Source: Thalassocella blandensis (GTDB taxonomy: Bacteria > Pseudomonadota > Gammaproteobacteria > Pseudomonadales > Cellvibrionaceae). Taken from it: DNA of 64,000 nucleotides. Where the stretch lies: assembly GCA_902141825.1 (NCBI GenBank), contig CABFPG010000001.1, forward strand, positions 1-64,000. Reading direction: 5' to 3'. The notes under the pieces were generated by a model. It ran no database searches and was not told where the DNA came from. It was given only the letters and a program-made list of their open reading frames with translations. Position 1 is the stretch's first letter. Each line of letters opens with the position of its first letter. Shown in pieces: positions 21,125 through 29,839 of the stretch. Position numbers and translations under genes: made by a program.

Positions 21125-22285
21125 ATGTTAAAACAACTTAGTGCAGTTACGTCACGCGTTACTGCTTTACTCGCTCCTGTTTATTCTCTATTTCCGCAAT
21201 CAACGCAACTAAAGCGCGCGCTTACCGCTGGCGTATTCTCGTTGAGTTCATTGAGTGCCGCGACCCATGCCGGTTTCCATGAAGATCTCGCGTATTATCA
21301 TGCTCCGATTCACTATCAGGATACAGACAATACGTTTTATCCTGGTGACTACATCACGGCAATCGATTACGACTTTGACTGGATCTCTAATAATAACTGG
21401 GACCATCTTTCCAATGGGTTATGGCCGGCAACGGTTTATTACAGTGTGGTAGAAAGCTGCAGCCATTACTTTATTACCTATGCGTTTTTTCACCCTCGTG
21501 ACTGGGACGACAAAGCCTTTCAAAATGAACATGAAAACGATCTGGAAGGCGCATTGTTTATGGTGAAAAAAGACGGCTCTAACTATGGCCGCATGCAGGC
21601 AATGATCACTGTTTTCCATAACGATTTCTATGCGTACACCGCGCCAGACTCCGGCATTGCCAATGGTCATGAAGATATCGACGGCAGCATTTCTTTTTCT
21701 GACTACGACGGTTCCGCGCGAGCGAAAACTGCTCAGGAAGCCAAAGGGCATGGTTTAAAAGCTTGGCCATATATTCCAGATTTTAAAGGGGAGTCCAATC
21801 GTGACGGAATTATTTACTATCCGACACGCGGCGCAGGTGAATACCCAAGTTCAGGTAACGATCGTATGGTGAAATATGAACTGGTGGATATACTGGAGCC
21901 CAACGGTTTCTGGAGTCAGCAACTTAACGAAGCGAATATGCCAAGCCAAACATTTTCAACCTGGGGAACATTTCAGGGAAATAATAGCGGCGGCTGTGGC
22001 AGCGGTTGGAAAAACTGTTCAAACAATGCAGCGCATACGCCTTGGCGCTGGGATGATAAAGACGATGGCGCCAGCTACAAAGGCGAATTTGCCATGCACC
22101 CGGCTCAACTGTTTGACCACTACTTTGATAACCTGGGTAACTACAGCCACCACTATATTGACAACCGTTATCTAAGCGACCTGCGCGCGGCAGGATTCAG
22201 CGCATCTTTTACTCCACAAGGATTCACTGAGAACCTTAATCTGGATCAGATGTATGCATCTCTTAATGGCCAGTGCAGTCAATAA
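21125..22285 (+). CDS. Secreted conserved protein, function unknown
   Basis: A 386-residue exported protein; the signal region spans about residues 1-45 (ending SLSAATHAG). The mature part is rich in Asp, His, Trp and Tyr: YHAPIHYQDTD, VVESCSHYFITYAFFHPRDW, NEHENDLEGALFMVKKDG, NGHEDIDG and a Cys-pair loop. The His/Glu-rich segments suggest a metal-binding or hydrolytic beta-rich fold. I recall similar uncharacterised secreted proteins in bacteria and fungi but no known activity. It converges on the chemoreceptor gene with only 3 bp between stops and no visible terminator. Confidence 0.7.
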   Translation: MLKQLSAVTSRVTALLAPVYSLFPQSTQLKRALTAGVFSLSSLSAATHAGFHEDLAYYHAPIHYQDTDNTFYPGDYITAIDYDFDWISNNNWDHLSNGLWPATVYYSVVESCSHYFITYAFFHPRDWDDKAFQNEHENDLEGALFMVKKDGSNYGRMQAMITVFHNDFYAYTAPDSGIANGHEDIDGSISFSDYDGSARAKTAQEAKGHGLKAWPYIPDFKGESNRDGIIYYPTRGAGEYPSSGNDRMVKYELVDILEPNGFWSQQLNEANMPSQTFSTWGTFQGNNSGGCGSGWKNCSNNAAHTPWRWDDKDDGASYKGEFAMHPAQLFDHYFDNLGNYSHHYIDNRYLSDLRAAGFSASFTPQGFTENLNLDQMYASLNGQCSQ

Positions 22286-22288
22286 TAC

Positions 22289-23917
22289 TTAAAGCTTAAA
22301 ATTATCAATCATTTCAGCCAGGGAATCTGACGATCGTCGGATTTCCTGCAGCGAATGCAATGTTCCCTGTGCAGCATTTCTTGTTTCCACGGAAGACTTC
22401 TCAACCTGCGTGACATACTCCAAAATAAGCCCACTGGAATCAACATGCTCTTGCAGGGCCAAAAAAATTTGCGCAACAATATCCCCCACTACTCGAGTTT
22501 CTTCTCGAATCGCAGCAACCATCTTTCCCCCTTCTTTGGTTTGAGAAATGCCCTGTTTGAGCTGTGTCACCATGTGATCCATATTTTTCTTGGAAATTTG
22601 ACTACAGTTTTGCACAGCGGCAATAATCTCACTGATTTCCTGAGTTGCCTGACTGGTACGCGAAGCTAATTGTCGAACCTCATCCGCAACTACGGCAAAT
22701 CCTCGTCCCTGCTCACCTGCTCTGGCCGCTTCAATCGCAGCATTTAACGCGAGTAAATTGGTTTGATTCGCCACTTCGCTGATCATAGATACCACCGCAG
22801 AGATACTGTTTACCCGTTCAGCAAGTTCATCAATACTGTCTTGCGTTGTCGACACCGAGTGGTCAATTTCAACGAATAGGCCAACAGCCTGAGAAATCAT
22901 ATGCTCGCCTTGTTCCGATGTGCTTTTGGCAGCGGTCGTCTGGTTGCGAGCTTCTTCCGCCTGCATCATTGCGTGCTTCGTCTGTTGATTAAATTCTTCG
23001 GCCGCAGATGCAATTTTTTCCGTGGCCATGCTTTGTTCTTCGGCCATCGTGGTACTCGTTTCGGCAGTTCGTACTATATTGTCACTCATCGCGTGCAACT
23101 GATTGGTTGCATCGGCGATTCCAAGCAGTATGGTCCGCAGAGAATTCCTCATGCGAATCGCTGTACACACCACACTTCCTTCTTTGGCGCCGAGCGCCAT
23201 CTGTTTTTCCGTCACATCACCATCGGCAACTGAGCGCACCAATTGCAATACCTCTGTCAGTTCACCTCCCAGGCCTCGTCGCAACGTACTAACCCAATAA
23301 TGTACGGGCGCTACCATAATGAGCGAAAGCACAATACAAACAAATAACTGTACCCATGCATTACTCCAAAATCGTGCATTCACTTCATTAAATCCAATGC
23401 CGGTTCCTACCGCCCACTTCCAGCGTGGGCTCAACTTGGCAATTGATAACTTTTGCTCAATAGAACCGTCTGCCTGGCGCTGCGTCCATTCATATTTCGC
23501 CAGATTACCATGCGCACCCGCCACGGCATTTAACAAAATATCGCCAACACTCTTATTATTACCATCGCGAAAATCATGGAAACTCGATCCATGCAATTGT
23601 GGGTCAAGCGGCGTCGCAATAAAATTCATATTCTTATCCGCCACATATACATACTCGGACTTATGGTAAATATTGTTCCGTAAAATCCGGGTCGCAATTT
23701 CTTTTGCCTGTTCATCAGACAAAAGACCATCTGCGGCCATTTTTTCAAGCTGCACAACCGTTGCATAAGTGCTATTGAGTAATTGTTCCACTCTCGCTTG
23801 ATTATCCTGATCCGATGCCACGCGCAAGGTATACAAGCCGCCCGCAGATATGGCAAATAAGCCACATACAAATACACAGGTCATTACCCACACTTTAATT
23901 CGTAATGACATCTCCAA
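22289..23917 (-). CDS. Methyl-accepting chemotaxis protein with single-Cache sensor
   Basis: A 542-residue chemoreceptor: membrane helix at about 10-30, periplasmic sCache_2-type domain (about 35-180) with [23 protein letters not shown] and a KWAVGTGIG ending, second helix (about 188-208), a HAMP-like segment, then the cytoplasmic signalling domain. The conserved hairpin tip is [32 protein letters not shown]. Cache receptors of this type often sense small organic acids. There are no che genes nearby. Confidence 0.92.
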   Translation of the reverse strand: MEMSLRIKVWVMTCVFVCGLFAISAGGLYTLRVASDQDNQARVEQLLNSTYATVVQLEKMAADGLLSDEQAKEIATRILRNNIYHKSEYVYVADKNMNFIATPLDPQLHGSSFHDFRDGNNKSVGDILLNAVAGAHGNLAKYEWTQRQADGSIEQKLSIAKLSPRWKWAVGTGIGFNEVNARFWSNAWVQLFVCIVLSLIMVAPVHYWVSTLRRGLGGELTEVLQLVRSVADGDVTEKQMALGAKEGSVVCTAIRMRNSLRTILLGIADATNQLHAMSDNIVRTAETSTTMAEEQSMATEKIASAAEEFNQQTKHAMMQAEEARNQTTAAKSTSEQGEHMISQAVGLFVEIDHSVSTTQDSIDELAERVNSISAVVSMISEVANQTNLLALNAAIEAARAGEQGRGFAVVADEVRQLASRTSQATQEISEIIAAVQNCSQISKKNMDHMVTQLKQGISQTKEGGKMVAAIREETRVVGDIVAQIFLALQEHVDSSGLILEYVTQVEKSSVETRNAAQGTLHSLQEIRRSSDSLAEMIDNFKL

Positions 23918-24369
23918 TACCTCTTTAATTAGTCAGCCAGATGCAGCATTTCCTGAATAAACAGGGCAAAAATAACGGGAAGGAACACACTCAAAATACT
24001 GTGTGTCGACGTGGGGAATTTAGTTGGTTTCTTCATAAAGATTAGCAGGGTTTGATTTTGCACTAGGAATTTTTGGGTATTAAAAAAGCAGACTATTGTC
24101 GTCTATGACAATTTATACAGGATTTTTTGGTTAAATTTCGCGCTAAAAGGCGGTAAAAGATAAACTAGAACGCCAATTCCTGTATTCGAACCTTCAAGAC
24201 TTGCAGTCGAACCTGGAAGCGCAAAAAATGCCTGACATTCAGGAAAAACAGGTTTTCTTATGACAACGTTGTCTGTACTCTAATGCGCTTGCACAGTTTA
24301 AAAGCGGCCGGGACGAGAGATTATTCTTCATGCCTGGCTTTACAAAAAACAATAATCGGGGGAATCACA
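23918..24369. other. Intergenic region between divergent genes
   Basis: About 450 bp holding the promoters of the chemoreceptor and of the GH20 gene. No repeat, hairpin or gene is evident. Confidence 0.4.
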
Positions 24370-26952
24370 ATGAGATTGGCCGTCCTACTACTCGCCTTTC
24401 TACTTTGTAGTAATCTTTGGGCACAAAACACTGCGGCGATGAGCCAGGCACAACTGGCAGAATTGGCGGATGACACGGAATTAACCTTTGCGGTTGTTAC
24501 CAACTTTGATGGTAAGAAATCCAAACTCTCCTTTAAAAATGCTTCCTCTATAAGTCTTCCCGCCGGTAAAGCAGACTGGAAGATTTATTTTCACTATATT
24601 CGCAAAATTGATACGACCGTCTCTGCAGGTCTTCGTGTCAAACACGTTCAAGGGGATTTGCACGAAATTGCGCCGACGGAACAATTTGCCGGACTACCTG
24701 CAGGAACCAGCCTGGAAATTCACTTTTCTCAAAATGCGCATATGGTGACTTACACCGATTTTATGCCGCGCGCATTTATTGCCTGGCCCGGTTTAAAAGC
24801 TGAGGTTTTCGCCAATACTGATACTGAAAACCCGCAAGAGTATGTTGCGCCTATCACTACCCCTGAACAACAATTACGCAACAACAACCCCGATCTATTT
24901 CTGGTAGCAACGGCCGAGTCTCGATTTGTGAACAACCAGATTTTTGATGGCGTTAAGTTGGACCAGAAAAGCGCCATGCAGGCCATTATTCCAACTCCAC
25001 TGCAAGTCAAATACAGCCGTGGTACGGCCACGCTTAACAACCAGTGGAAAATTCGCTACGCCGGACGCCTGACAAAAGATGCGGAATATCTGAAAAATGC
25101 GCTGGAGCAATTTGTCGGCGGGAAATTAAACTCTCAACCGGATCACATCGCAGCCAGCGGCCCCACTATTTACCTCAGTGTGGATGCGGATTTAAAAGCG
25201 GACAAAAAAGGCGAGCCTCTTGGTGAAGAAGCCTACTCACTCACCATAGAAGAAGACGAGATTCGTATCGTCGGCGGTGGTAATGCCGGTGCTTTTTACG
25301 GCATACAAACCTTACTCAACCTGATTCCTGCTGACAGCCAGGGCAATATCGACTTGACTGAGCTTGAAGTTATCGACGCGCCTCGCGCGGGTTGGCGAGG
25401 CATGCATTACGATATGGGCCGTAATTTCCATAATAAAGAAGTCACATTGCGTATGCTGGAGCAAATGGCCCGCTACAAGCTGAACAAATTCCATATGCAC
25501 CTCACTGACGACGAAGGCTGGAGAATTGAAATTCCCGGTTTACCAGAACTGACGCAAATTGGAGCGAACCGTTGTTTTGATCTAAAAGAAGACAATTGTC
25601 TGCTGACACAATTGGGCACAGGTGCGCATGCTTCAGCATCGGGCAATGGCTTTTACAGCACCGAAGATTTTGTTGAAATTCTGAAATTTGCCGCTGTCAG
25701 ACATATCGAAGTCATTCCAGAAATTGATATGCCTGGCCATGGTCGAGCCGCGATCAAGTCGATGGAAGCTCGCTACCGCAAACTGCTGGCCGGAGGCCAA
25801 AAAGCCAAGGCAGAACAATACCTGCTGTCTGATCCAGAAGACAAATCGCAATATATTACGGTACAAAACTATACCGACAACTCGATTAATGTTTGCCTGC
25901 CATCAACTTATGCCTTTATTGATAAAGTTATGTACGAACTGCAAAGCATGTATCGCACTGCAGGTCTGCAAATGAAAATCTTCCACATGGGCGGCGATGA
26001 AGTGGGCAAAGGCTCATGGAGCAATTCTCCTGCATGTAACAATTTGTTTGAAACGGAAGAAGGTGTAGCCGGCGTTGCCGATCTGAAACCCTACTTTGTA
26101 AGTAAAGTTGCAAAACTTGCCAGCGTGCGTGGCCTTTCAATCGAAGGCTGGGAAGATGGCCTGATGTACGACGCAACCAATACGTTTAATCGTGAACAGT
26201 TTGAGAATAAAAACGTAATCGCCAATGCATGGGATAACATTTGGGAATGGGGTGTCGCTGACCGCGCCTATCGCCTGGCGAACAACGGCTACCAGGTCGT
26301 CATGTCACAGGCCACACATTTATATTTTGACCACCCTTATGAAACTCATCCCGAAGAACGTGGCTATTATTGGGCAGCACGTTACACAGATACGCGTAAA
26401 GTCTTCAATTACATGCCCGACAATCTTTACGCCAATGCCGATACAACGAAAGATGGACAGCCGATTAACAACCTGGAAGCTATGGTCGGGCGTGAACTAC
26501 CCAAGCTGAAAAAGCCGGAAAACATACTGGGTATTCAAGGGCAGGTCTGGAGCGAAACCATTCGCACAGCAGATCAACTGGAAAAACTTGTTTATCCACG
26601 TTTAATAGCACTGGCCGAACGTGCCTGGCATAAAGCGAGCTGGGAGGGAGACACCCCGGATCGCGCCTCACAGAAAGCAAGCTGGGCGGGCTTTGCTCAC
26701 ACGCTAGCCATTAGAGAGCTTCCTAAACTCTCGCGTAGTGGCGTTGGCTTTCATTTATTGCCACCAGGGGCCAGCCTTAAAAACGGGGTTTTAAAAGCAA
26801 ATGCGGAATTCCCGGGATTAGTGATCGAATACAGTCTGGATGGTGGCAACAGCTGGCAACCGTACACGGCGCCTGTCAGTACAGACAGCAAATCAGTTAA
26901 ATTGCGCACCAGAAGCGGAAATACCCTGAGCCGCACAACCACGGTAAATTAA
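24370..26952 (+). CDS. Beta-N-acetylhexosaminidase, GH20 (chitobiase-like)
   Basis: An 860-residue exported enzyme that removes terminal N-acetylglucosamine from chitobiose and related glycans. Signal peptide of about 19 residues (ending LWAQ). Then the N-terminal CHB_HEX carbohydrate-binding domain (about 40-190), GH20b domain (about 225-345), catalytic TIM barrel with the HMGGDEVG motif (catalytic pair Asp543-Glu544) and a short C-terminal immunoglobulin-like CHB_HEX_C domain. Both the architecture and the length match bacterial chitobiases. I chose the ATG at 24370, which has GGGGGA upstream and gives a normal signal peptide, over the in-frame start at 24283. No other chitin gene is adjacent. 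Confidence 0.94.
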   Translation: MRLAVLLLAFLLCSNLWAQNTAAMSQAQLAELADDTELTFAVVTNFDGKKSKLSFKNASSISLPAGKADWKIYFHYIRKIDTTVSAGLRVKHVQGDLHEIAPTEQFAGLPAGTSLEIHFSQNAHMVTYTDFMPRAFIAWPGLKAEVFANTDTENPQEYVAPITTPEQQLRNNNPDLFLVATAESRFVNNQIFDGVKLDQKSAMQAIIPTPLQVKYSRGTATLNNQWKIRYAGRLTKDAEYLKNALEQFVGGKLNSQPDHIAASGPTIYLSVDADLKADKKGEPLGEEAYSLTIEEDEIRIVGGGNAGAFYGIQTLLNLIPADSQGNIDLTELEVIDAPRAGWRGMHYDMGRNFHNKEVTLRMLEQMARYKLNKFHMHLTDDEGWRIEIPGLPELTQIGANRCFDLKEDNCLLTQLGTGAHASASGNGFYSTEDFVEILKFAAVRHIEVIPEIDMPGHGRAAIKSMEARYRKLLAGGQKAKAEQYLLSDPEDKSQYITVQNYTDNSINVCLPSTYAFIDKVMYELQSMYRTAGLQMKIFHMGGDEVGKGSWSNSPACNNLFETEEGVAGVADLKPYFVSKVAKLASVRGLSIEGWEDGLMYDATNTFNREQFENKNVIANAWDNIWEWGVADRAYRLANNGYQVVMSQATHLYFDHPYETHPEERGYYWAARYTDTRKVFNYMPDNLYANADTTKDGQPINNLEAMVGRELPKLKKPENILGIQGQVWSETIRTADQLEKLVYPRLIALAERAWHKASWEGDTPDRASQKASWAGFAHTLAIRELPKLSRSGVGFHLLPPGASLKNGVLKANAEFPGLVIEYSLDGGNSWQPYTAPVSTDSKSVKLRTRSGNTLSRTTTVN

Positions 26953-26961
26953 TCATTTCGC

Positions 26962-26979
26962 GAGGGGCGCCAGCCCCTC
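26962..26979 (+). terminator. Possible terminator after GH20 gene
   Basis: A 7-bp GC-rich stem (GAGGGGC / GCCCCTC) with a 4-nt loop, 10 bp after the stop codon. The following CATTACATTTATT is only weakly T-rich. Confidence 0.45.
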
Positions 26980-27033
26980 CATTACATTTATTAGACTTTG
27001 CCTGAATTTATATTGCCTTTCCCTTTCATTCTT

Positions 27034-27090
27034 TCTTCCTGCACTTACTTATCCTCCGTTTACTTTTCCTGAACTTACTTTTCCTGATGC
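27034..27090. repeat. Degenerate tandem array, about 14 bp (CTTTTCCTGAACTTA)
   Basis: Four pyrimidine-rich near copies (TTCCTGCACTTAC, CTTTTCCTGAACTTA and variants). It is one of two different arrays in the 1.2-kb gap between the GH20 gene and the sigma factor gene. Confidence 0.65.
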
Positions 27091-27131
27091 AGCCTTACTT
27101 CGTGCTTCAGACCTTAGCAGCTGAACCGAGC

Positions 27132-27226
27132 TTCTATCCCCTACTAATATGCGCCCTACTAATATGTGCCCTACTAATATCTGCACTACTTTCTATGTCC
27201 TACTTTCTATGCCCTACTTTCTATGT
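27132..27226. repeat. Degenerate tandem array, 14-16 bp (CCCTACTAATATGTG)
   Basis: Six near copies in two phases: three of CCCTACTAATATGYG followed by three of CCTACTTTCTATG. The change from one sub-consensus to another within one array suggests local slippage and drift, not transposition. Confidence 0.85.
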
Positions 27227-27660
27227 ATTAGGCTCTATGGCTTGTCCTCAAGCCTGAATGCGTAAGAGTACTGTGAATATCTTGTGCCTTCTTTTATACA
27301 AACTTTTATTACCGTCCACTTACATGGCGTTGTCAGCTTAGTTTCAACTTTTCACCCTGCTTATCGATAAGCGCTTCAGTTACGTAATAATTTCTAAGCC
27401 CTGCTTTTACGAATCTGCCTGTGTAATCTGCTTTTTCCACGCTGGAGGATGTTTTTTCTTCCTTCGTATGACGGGGTAAAGTCGGCAGAAAACAGGCATG
27501 GGCGCATAAGCACATGAAAAAATATCCAATTTTTGCTTTTTTCTTTTGTTGAAGTACAAAAGTTTCTGGGGATTTTTACGCTTGCAACAAAAAAATATTT
27601 TTTGTTCAAAAAAATCTCACCACAAATTGTGATGAACCGCACAATTTTAGTTTGCGTGAA

Positions 27661-27990
27661 AACAGGCATATGCCTGCTTTTTACTGAATTTTGACCTTAA
27701 TGGCCTGTTTTTATAGGCCATACATGCCTGTTTTTGGCCTGGTATATGCGCATATGCCTATGCCTATAACACGCATATCAACAGGCAATTGCCTACAAAA
27801 AACCACTCGGCATTACTCACGCTTCGTACAACCTGTTTGCTTTTAACTCAAAAGCAGGCCGAATGGCCTATTGCACATGCGCAGGTGCGCGCACCAGGCA
27901 TAGCGCATATGTACGAATAAAAGGGGGTCATTTAAGAAGGGGCTTACAGGCATCGACCTAGGCCATACCTGCAATTTAGCGCGCGCGCTA
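27661..27990. other. Cluster of small palindromes and alternating purine-pyrimidine tracts
   Basis: A 330-bp stretch dense in short inverted repeats built on AGGC/GCCT and CATATG: CAGGCATATGCCTG at 27663-27676, GGCCT...AGGCC near 27702-27718, CAGGCAATTGCCT at 27782-27794. Alternating tracts include TATATGCGCATATG (27733-27746), GCACATGCGCAGGTGCGCGCAC (around 27873-27894) and GCGCGCGC near 27979. No gene is supported here. It lies just upstream of the sigma factor gene. Confidence 0.6.
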
Positions 27991-27994
27991 TAGG

Positions 27995-28021
27995 CAAAAA
28001 AAAACCGCGTTTTGACGCGGT
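27995..28021 (-). terminator. Minus-strand Rho-independent terminator with no annotated gene upstream
   Basis: Read on the minus strand, ACCGCG / CGCGGT (6-bp stem, 6-nt loop) is followed by nine Ts. There is no T run on the plus strand. No minus-strand protein gene lies upstream for thousands of bases, so it implies a short untranslated minus-strand transcript. Confidence 0.65.
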
Positions 28022-28055
28022 CATTTACCGTCACTTGGCGCTTATTCGAGAGAGG

Positions 28056-28080
28056 GGAACTCCGTAAAGTTCACATCACG
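28056..28080 (+). promoter_or_regulatory. Weak HrpL-box-like sequence before the sigma factor gene
   Basis: GGAACT at 28056-28061 matches the upstream half of the motif shared by the T3SS promoters; 15 bp later the sequence reads CACG, and 14 bp later TCAC, not CCAC. It may be a degenerate autoregulation site; I do not count it with the five good matches. Confidence 0.25.
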
Positions 28081-28147
28081 GTTTGCAGCAAATCGCACTT
28101 GCAAAGCAAACATCAACCTTTGACATATTTTTCGTGAGGATATCACA

Positions 28148-28711
28148 ATGAGAACTGATTCACAATTAATGAGTGACGCAAATCAAACAAAAGTTTCACA
28201 AGAATTAAATATTGAAAAACTGGTTCTTGAGCACGGCCAAACTATTAAGCAATTCATCTACCGCAAATTGTGGAACAAGCAAAACGTAGAAGACGTTTTC
28301 CAAACTGTTATTTTAGAAGCGATCAAAAGCAGCCACACTTTCAATGGTGAATGCCACCCTAAATACTGGTTAATGGGCATTGCTTCAAATGTGATTAAAA
28401 ATTCTGCGCGTAAAGAGAATGCGGTATTCTTCCCAATCGAAGCGAGCGATGGCCACAACATCATTGATGAGATGAGCCAGGAGTGGGTAGAAGATCCTGC
28501 TGATACATACGAGCAAGAGATATTCCTCAACGAAATTGAAGATGCTTACAGCAACTTACCAGAAGAAATGAAAAGCGTAATGTTTGAAGTGGTTAACAAT
28601 GGCAAGAGCTATGCAGATACCGCTAATGAGTTAAATATTGCCATAGGAACTGTTCGCTCTCGCGTATCACGTGCTCGTGACTTCATGCGTACTCGCGTTA
28701 ACTTTCACTAA
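28148..28711 (+). CDS. ECF sigma factor, HrpL-like
   Basis: A 187-residue group 4 sigma factor: sigma-2 region at about 20-90 (IKQFIYRKLWNKQNVEDVFQTVILEA and HPKYWLMGIASNVI) and sigma-4 region at about 130-182 (LPEEMKSVMFEVVNNGKSYADTANELNIAIGTVRSRVSRAR). Length and sequence style match HrpL, the sigma factor that recognises GGAACC-N15/16-CCAC promoters of Hrp T3SS genes. Near copies of that promoter precede five T3SS transcripts in this window, which is the main support. The gene has a GAGG ribosome site and stands alone. No anti-sigma gene follows. I withhold the symbol because the match is by recall, not search. Confidence 0.85.
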   Translation: MRTDSQLMSDANQTKVSQELNIEKLVLEHGQTIKQFIYRKLWNKQNVEDVFQTVILEAIKSSHTFNGECHPKYWLMGIASNVIKNSARKENAVFFPIEASDGHNIIDEMSQEWVEDPADTYEQEIFLNEIEDAYSNLPEEMKSVMFEVVNNGKSYADTANELNIAIGTVRSRVSRARDFMRTRVNFH

Positions 28712-28786
28712 GACGGGCCCTGAAACTCATTAAAACAAGCACTATGGATAATTATGGAATCTTTAATCACTTTGGATGTATTGGTT

Positions 28787-28850
28787 TTTCCGGCTGATAT
28801 TCAGGCCGGAAAGCGCTGCCCGAGGGCGGGAAGCTACTGCGCAGCGCTTT
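28787..28850. other. Two overlapping hairpins after the sigma factor gene
   Basis: Hairpin 1: TTTCCGGC (28787-28794) with GCCGGAAA (28805-28812). Hairpin 2: AAAGCGCTGC (28810-28819) with GCAGCGCTTT (28841-28850). Both are perfect, and they share the AAA at 28810-28812. No T run follows, so this is not a simple terminator; it could be an RNA structure in the 3' region or an extragenic palindromic element. Confidence 0.55.
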
Positions 28851-29131
28851 ACCAAAATTTCCGCAGCGAGATTATCGATTAAATATTGACCAGAGAAAAT
28901 GAAGTTTGTAGCATTAAGAAAGCTAATTGGTTAATAAATTTTTAGACTTTCAACATCGCTTTTTAGCATTTCTGGTATAGTCTAGCGCAACCATGGATAG
29001 CCACAGTCTCGAGCTTGAACCAGATAGGCATCGACGATTGTCAATATCAACGATAAGAGAAGAACACTACGCTCAATAAAAATCGTTTAACGAAGGATGC
29101 TTTAGCCTAACAGAATGACTAAACATGGGTT
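28851..29131. other. Leader region of the two-component operon
   Basis: About 280 bp without a gene. A TATAGT hexamer at 28976-28981 preceded by GG could be a -10 box, but no matching -35 is seen. Confidence 0.3.
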
Positions 29132-29839
29132 ATGACGATGTTAGAAAACTCATCAGAAACAAAAGGCCAATCCGGTTCCAATATTCGTGCAGTATTAATT
29201 GATGACCATCCTCTTGTGAGAGCCGGCATCAGAAATTTTATAGAACGTGTTCAACATATAGAAGTCGTGGGTGAAAGTGATAATGGCCACGCAGCAATTC
29301 CCGTAATACAGGAATTAATGCCCGACGTGGTACTTGTCGATATCGAAATGCCAATTATGGGTGGCATCGATTTCACGGTATGGATAAGACAAAATCATCC
29401 GCAAATTAAAGTTATTATTCTGTCATCCTATGATGACGAGGCATACATACTTGCCACATTGCGAGCGGGCGCCAACGGCTACCTTCTTAAAAATTCTCCG
29501 CCGCAGGATATTATTCGCACCATTGAAGACGTTGTTGCCAACCGTTCTTCACTCGACCCGAGTATCACCGAAAAAATCGTACATCTGGTTACAGAGCCAC
29601 AACAACCCGCTGCATCACCGGAACATGTCCCGTCAAAACGCGAGTTGGAAATTCTGTACCTTGTCGCAAAAGGCTACACCAATATAGAAATTGGTGAACA
29701 CCTCCATATTAGTAGCCGAACCGTGCAAGGACATTTAAGTAAAACATTCAGCAAGCTTGATGTGACGTCACGCACAGAAGCTGTCACCAAAGCTGCATCA
29801 TTAAAACTACTGGACCTGGAACATTTAGATGGCGCCTAA
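29132..29839 (+). CDS. NarL/FixJ-type response regulator
   Basis: A 235-residue response regulator: receiver domain (about 18-140) with acidic pair DD at 24-25, phosphorylation site Asp70 (VLVDIEMP), Ser and Lys of the switch (LSS, LLKNS), and a C-terminal LuxR-type helix-turn-helix (about 170-230: SKRELEILYLVAKGYTNIEIGEHLHISSRTVQGHLSKTFSKLDVTSRTEA). It overlaps the kinase gene by 11 bp, so they form a pair. In Erwinia/Pantoea Hrp systems, HrpX/HrpY is a similar kinase/NarL-type pair upstream of HrpL control; its place next to the HrpL-like sigma gene suggests the same role, but that is inference. Confidence 0.92.
   Translation: MTMLENSSETKGQSGSNIRAVLIDDHPLVRAGIRNFIERVQHIEVVGESDNGHAAIPVIQELMPDVVLVDIEMPIMGGIDFTVWIRQNHPQIKVIILSSYDDEAYILATLRAGANGYLLKNSPPQDIIRTIEDVVANRSSLDPSITEKIVHLVTEPQQPAASPEHVPSKRELEILYLVAKGYTNIEIGEHLHISSRTVQGHLSKTFSKLDVTSRTEAVTKAASLKLLDLEHLDGA

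Larger units (their letters stand above)
27995..28130 (-). ncRNA. Candidate antisense RNA across the leader of the sigma factor gene
   Basis: Inferred only from signals: the minus-strand terminator at 27995-28021 and a possible sigma-70 promoter on the same strand, TTGTGA (28165-28160), 17 bp, TATCCT (28142-28137). Start near 28130 would give an RNA of about 135 nt, fully antisense to the 5' leader of the HrpL-like sigma gene. Both promoter hexamers match consensus at only four of six positions. Confidence 0.3.

Noticed and set aside
27132-27226. Possible CRISPR array
   Set aside because: Units are 14-16 bp with no spacers between them and no cas genes; it is a simple degenerate tandem repeat.
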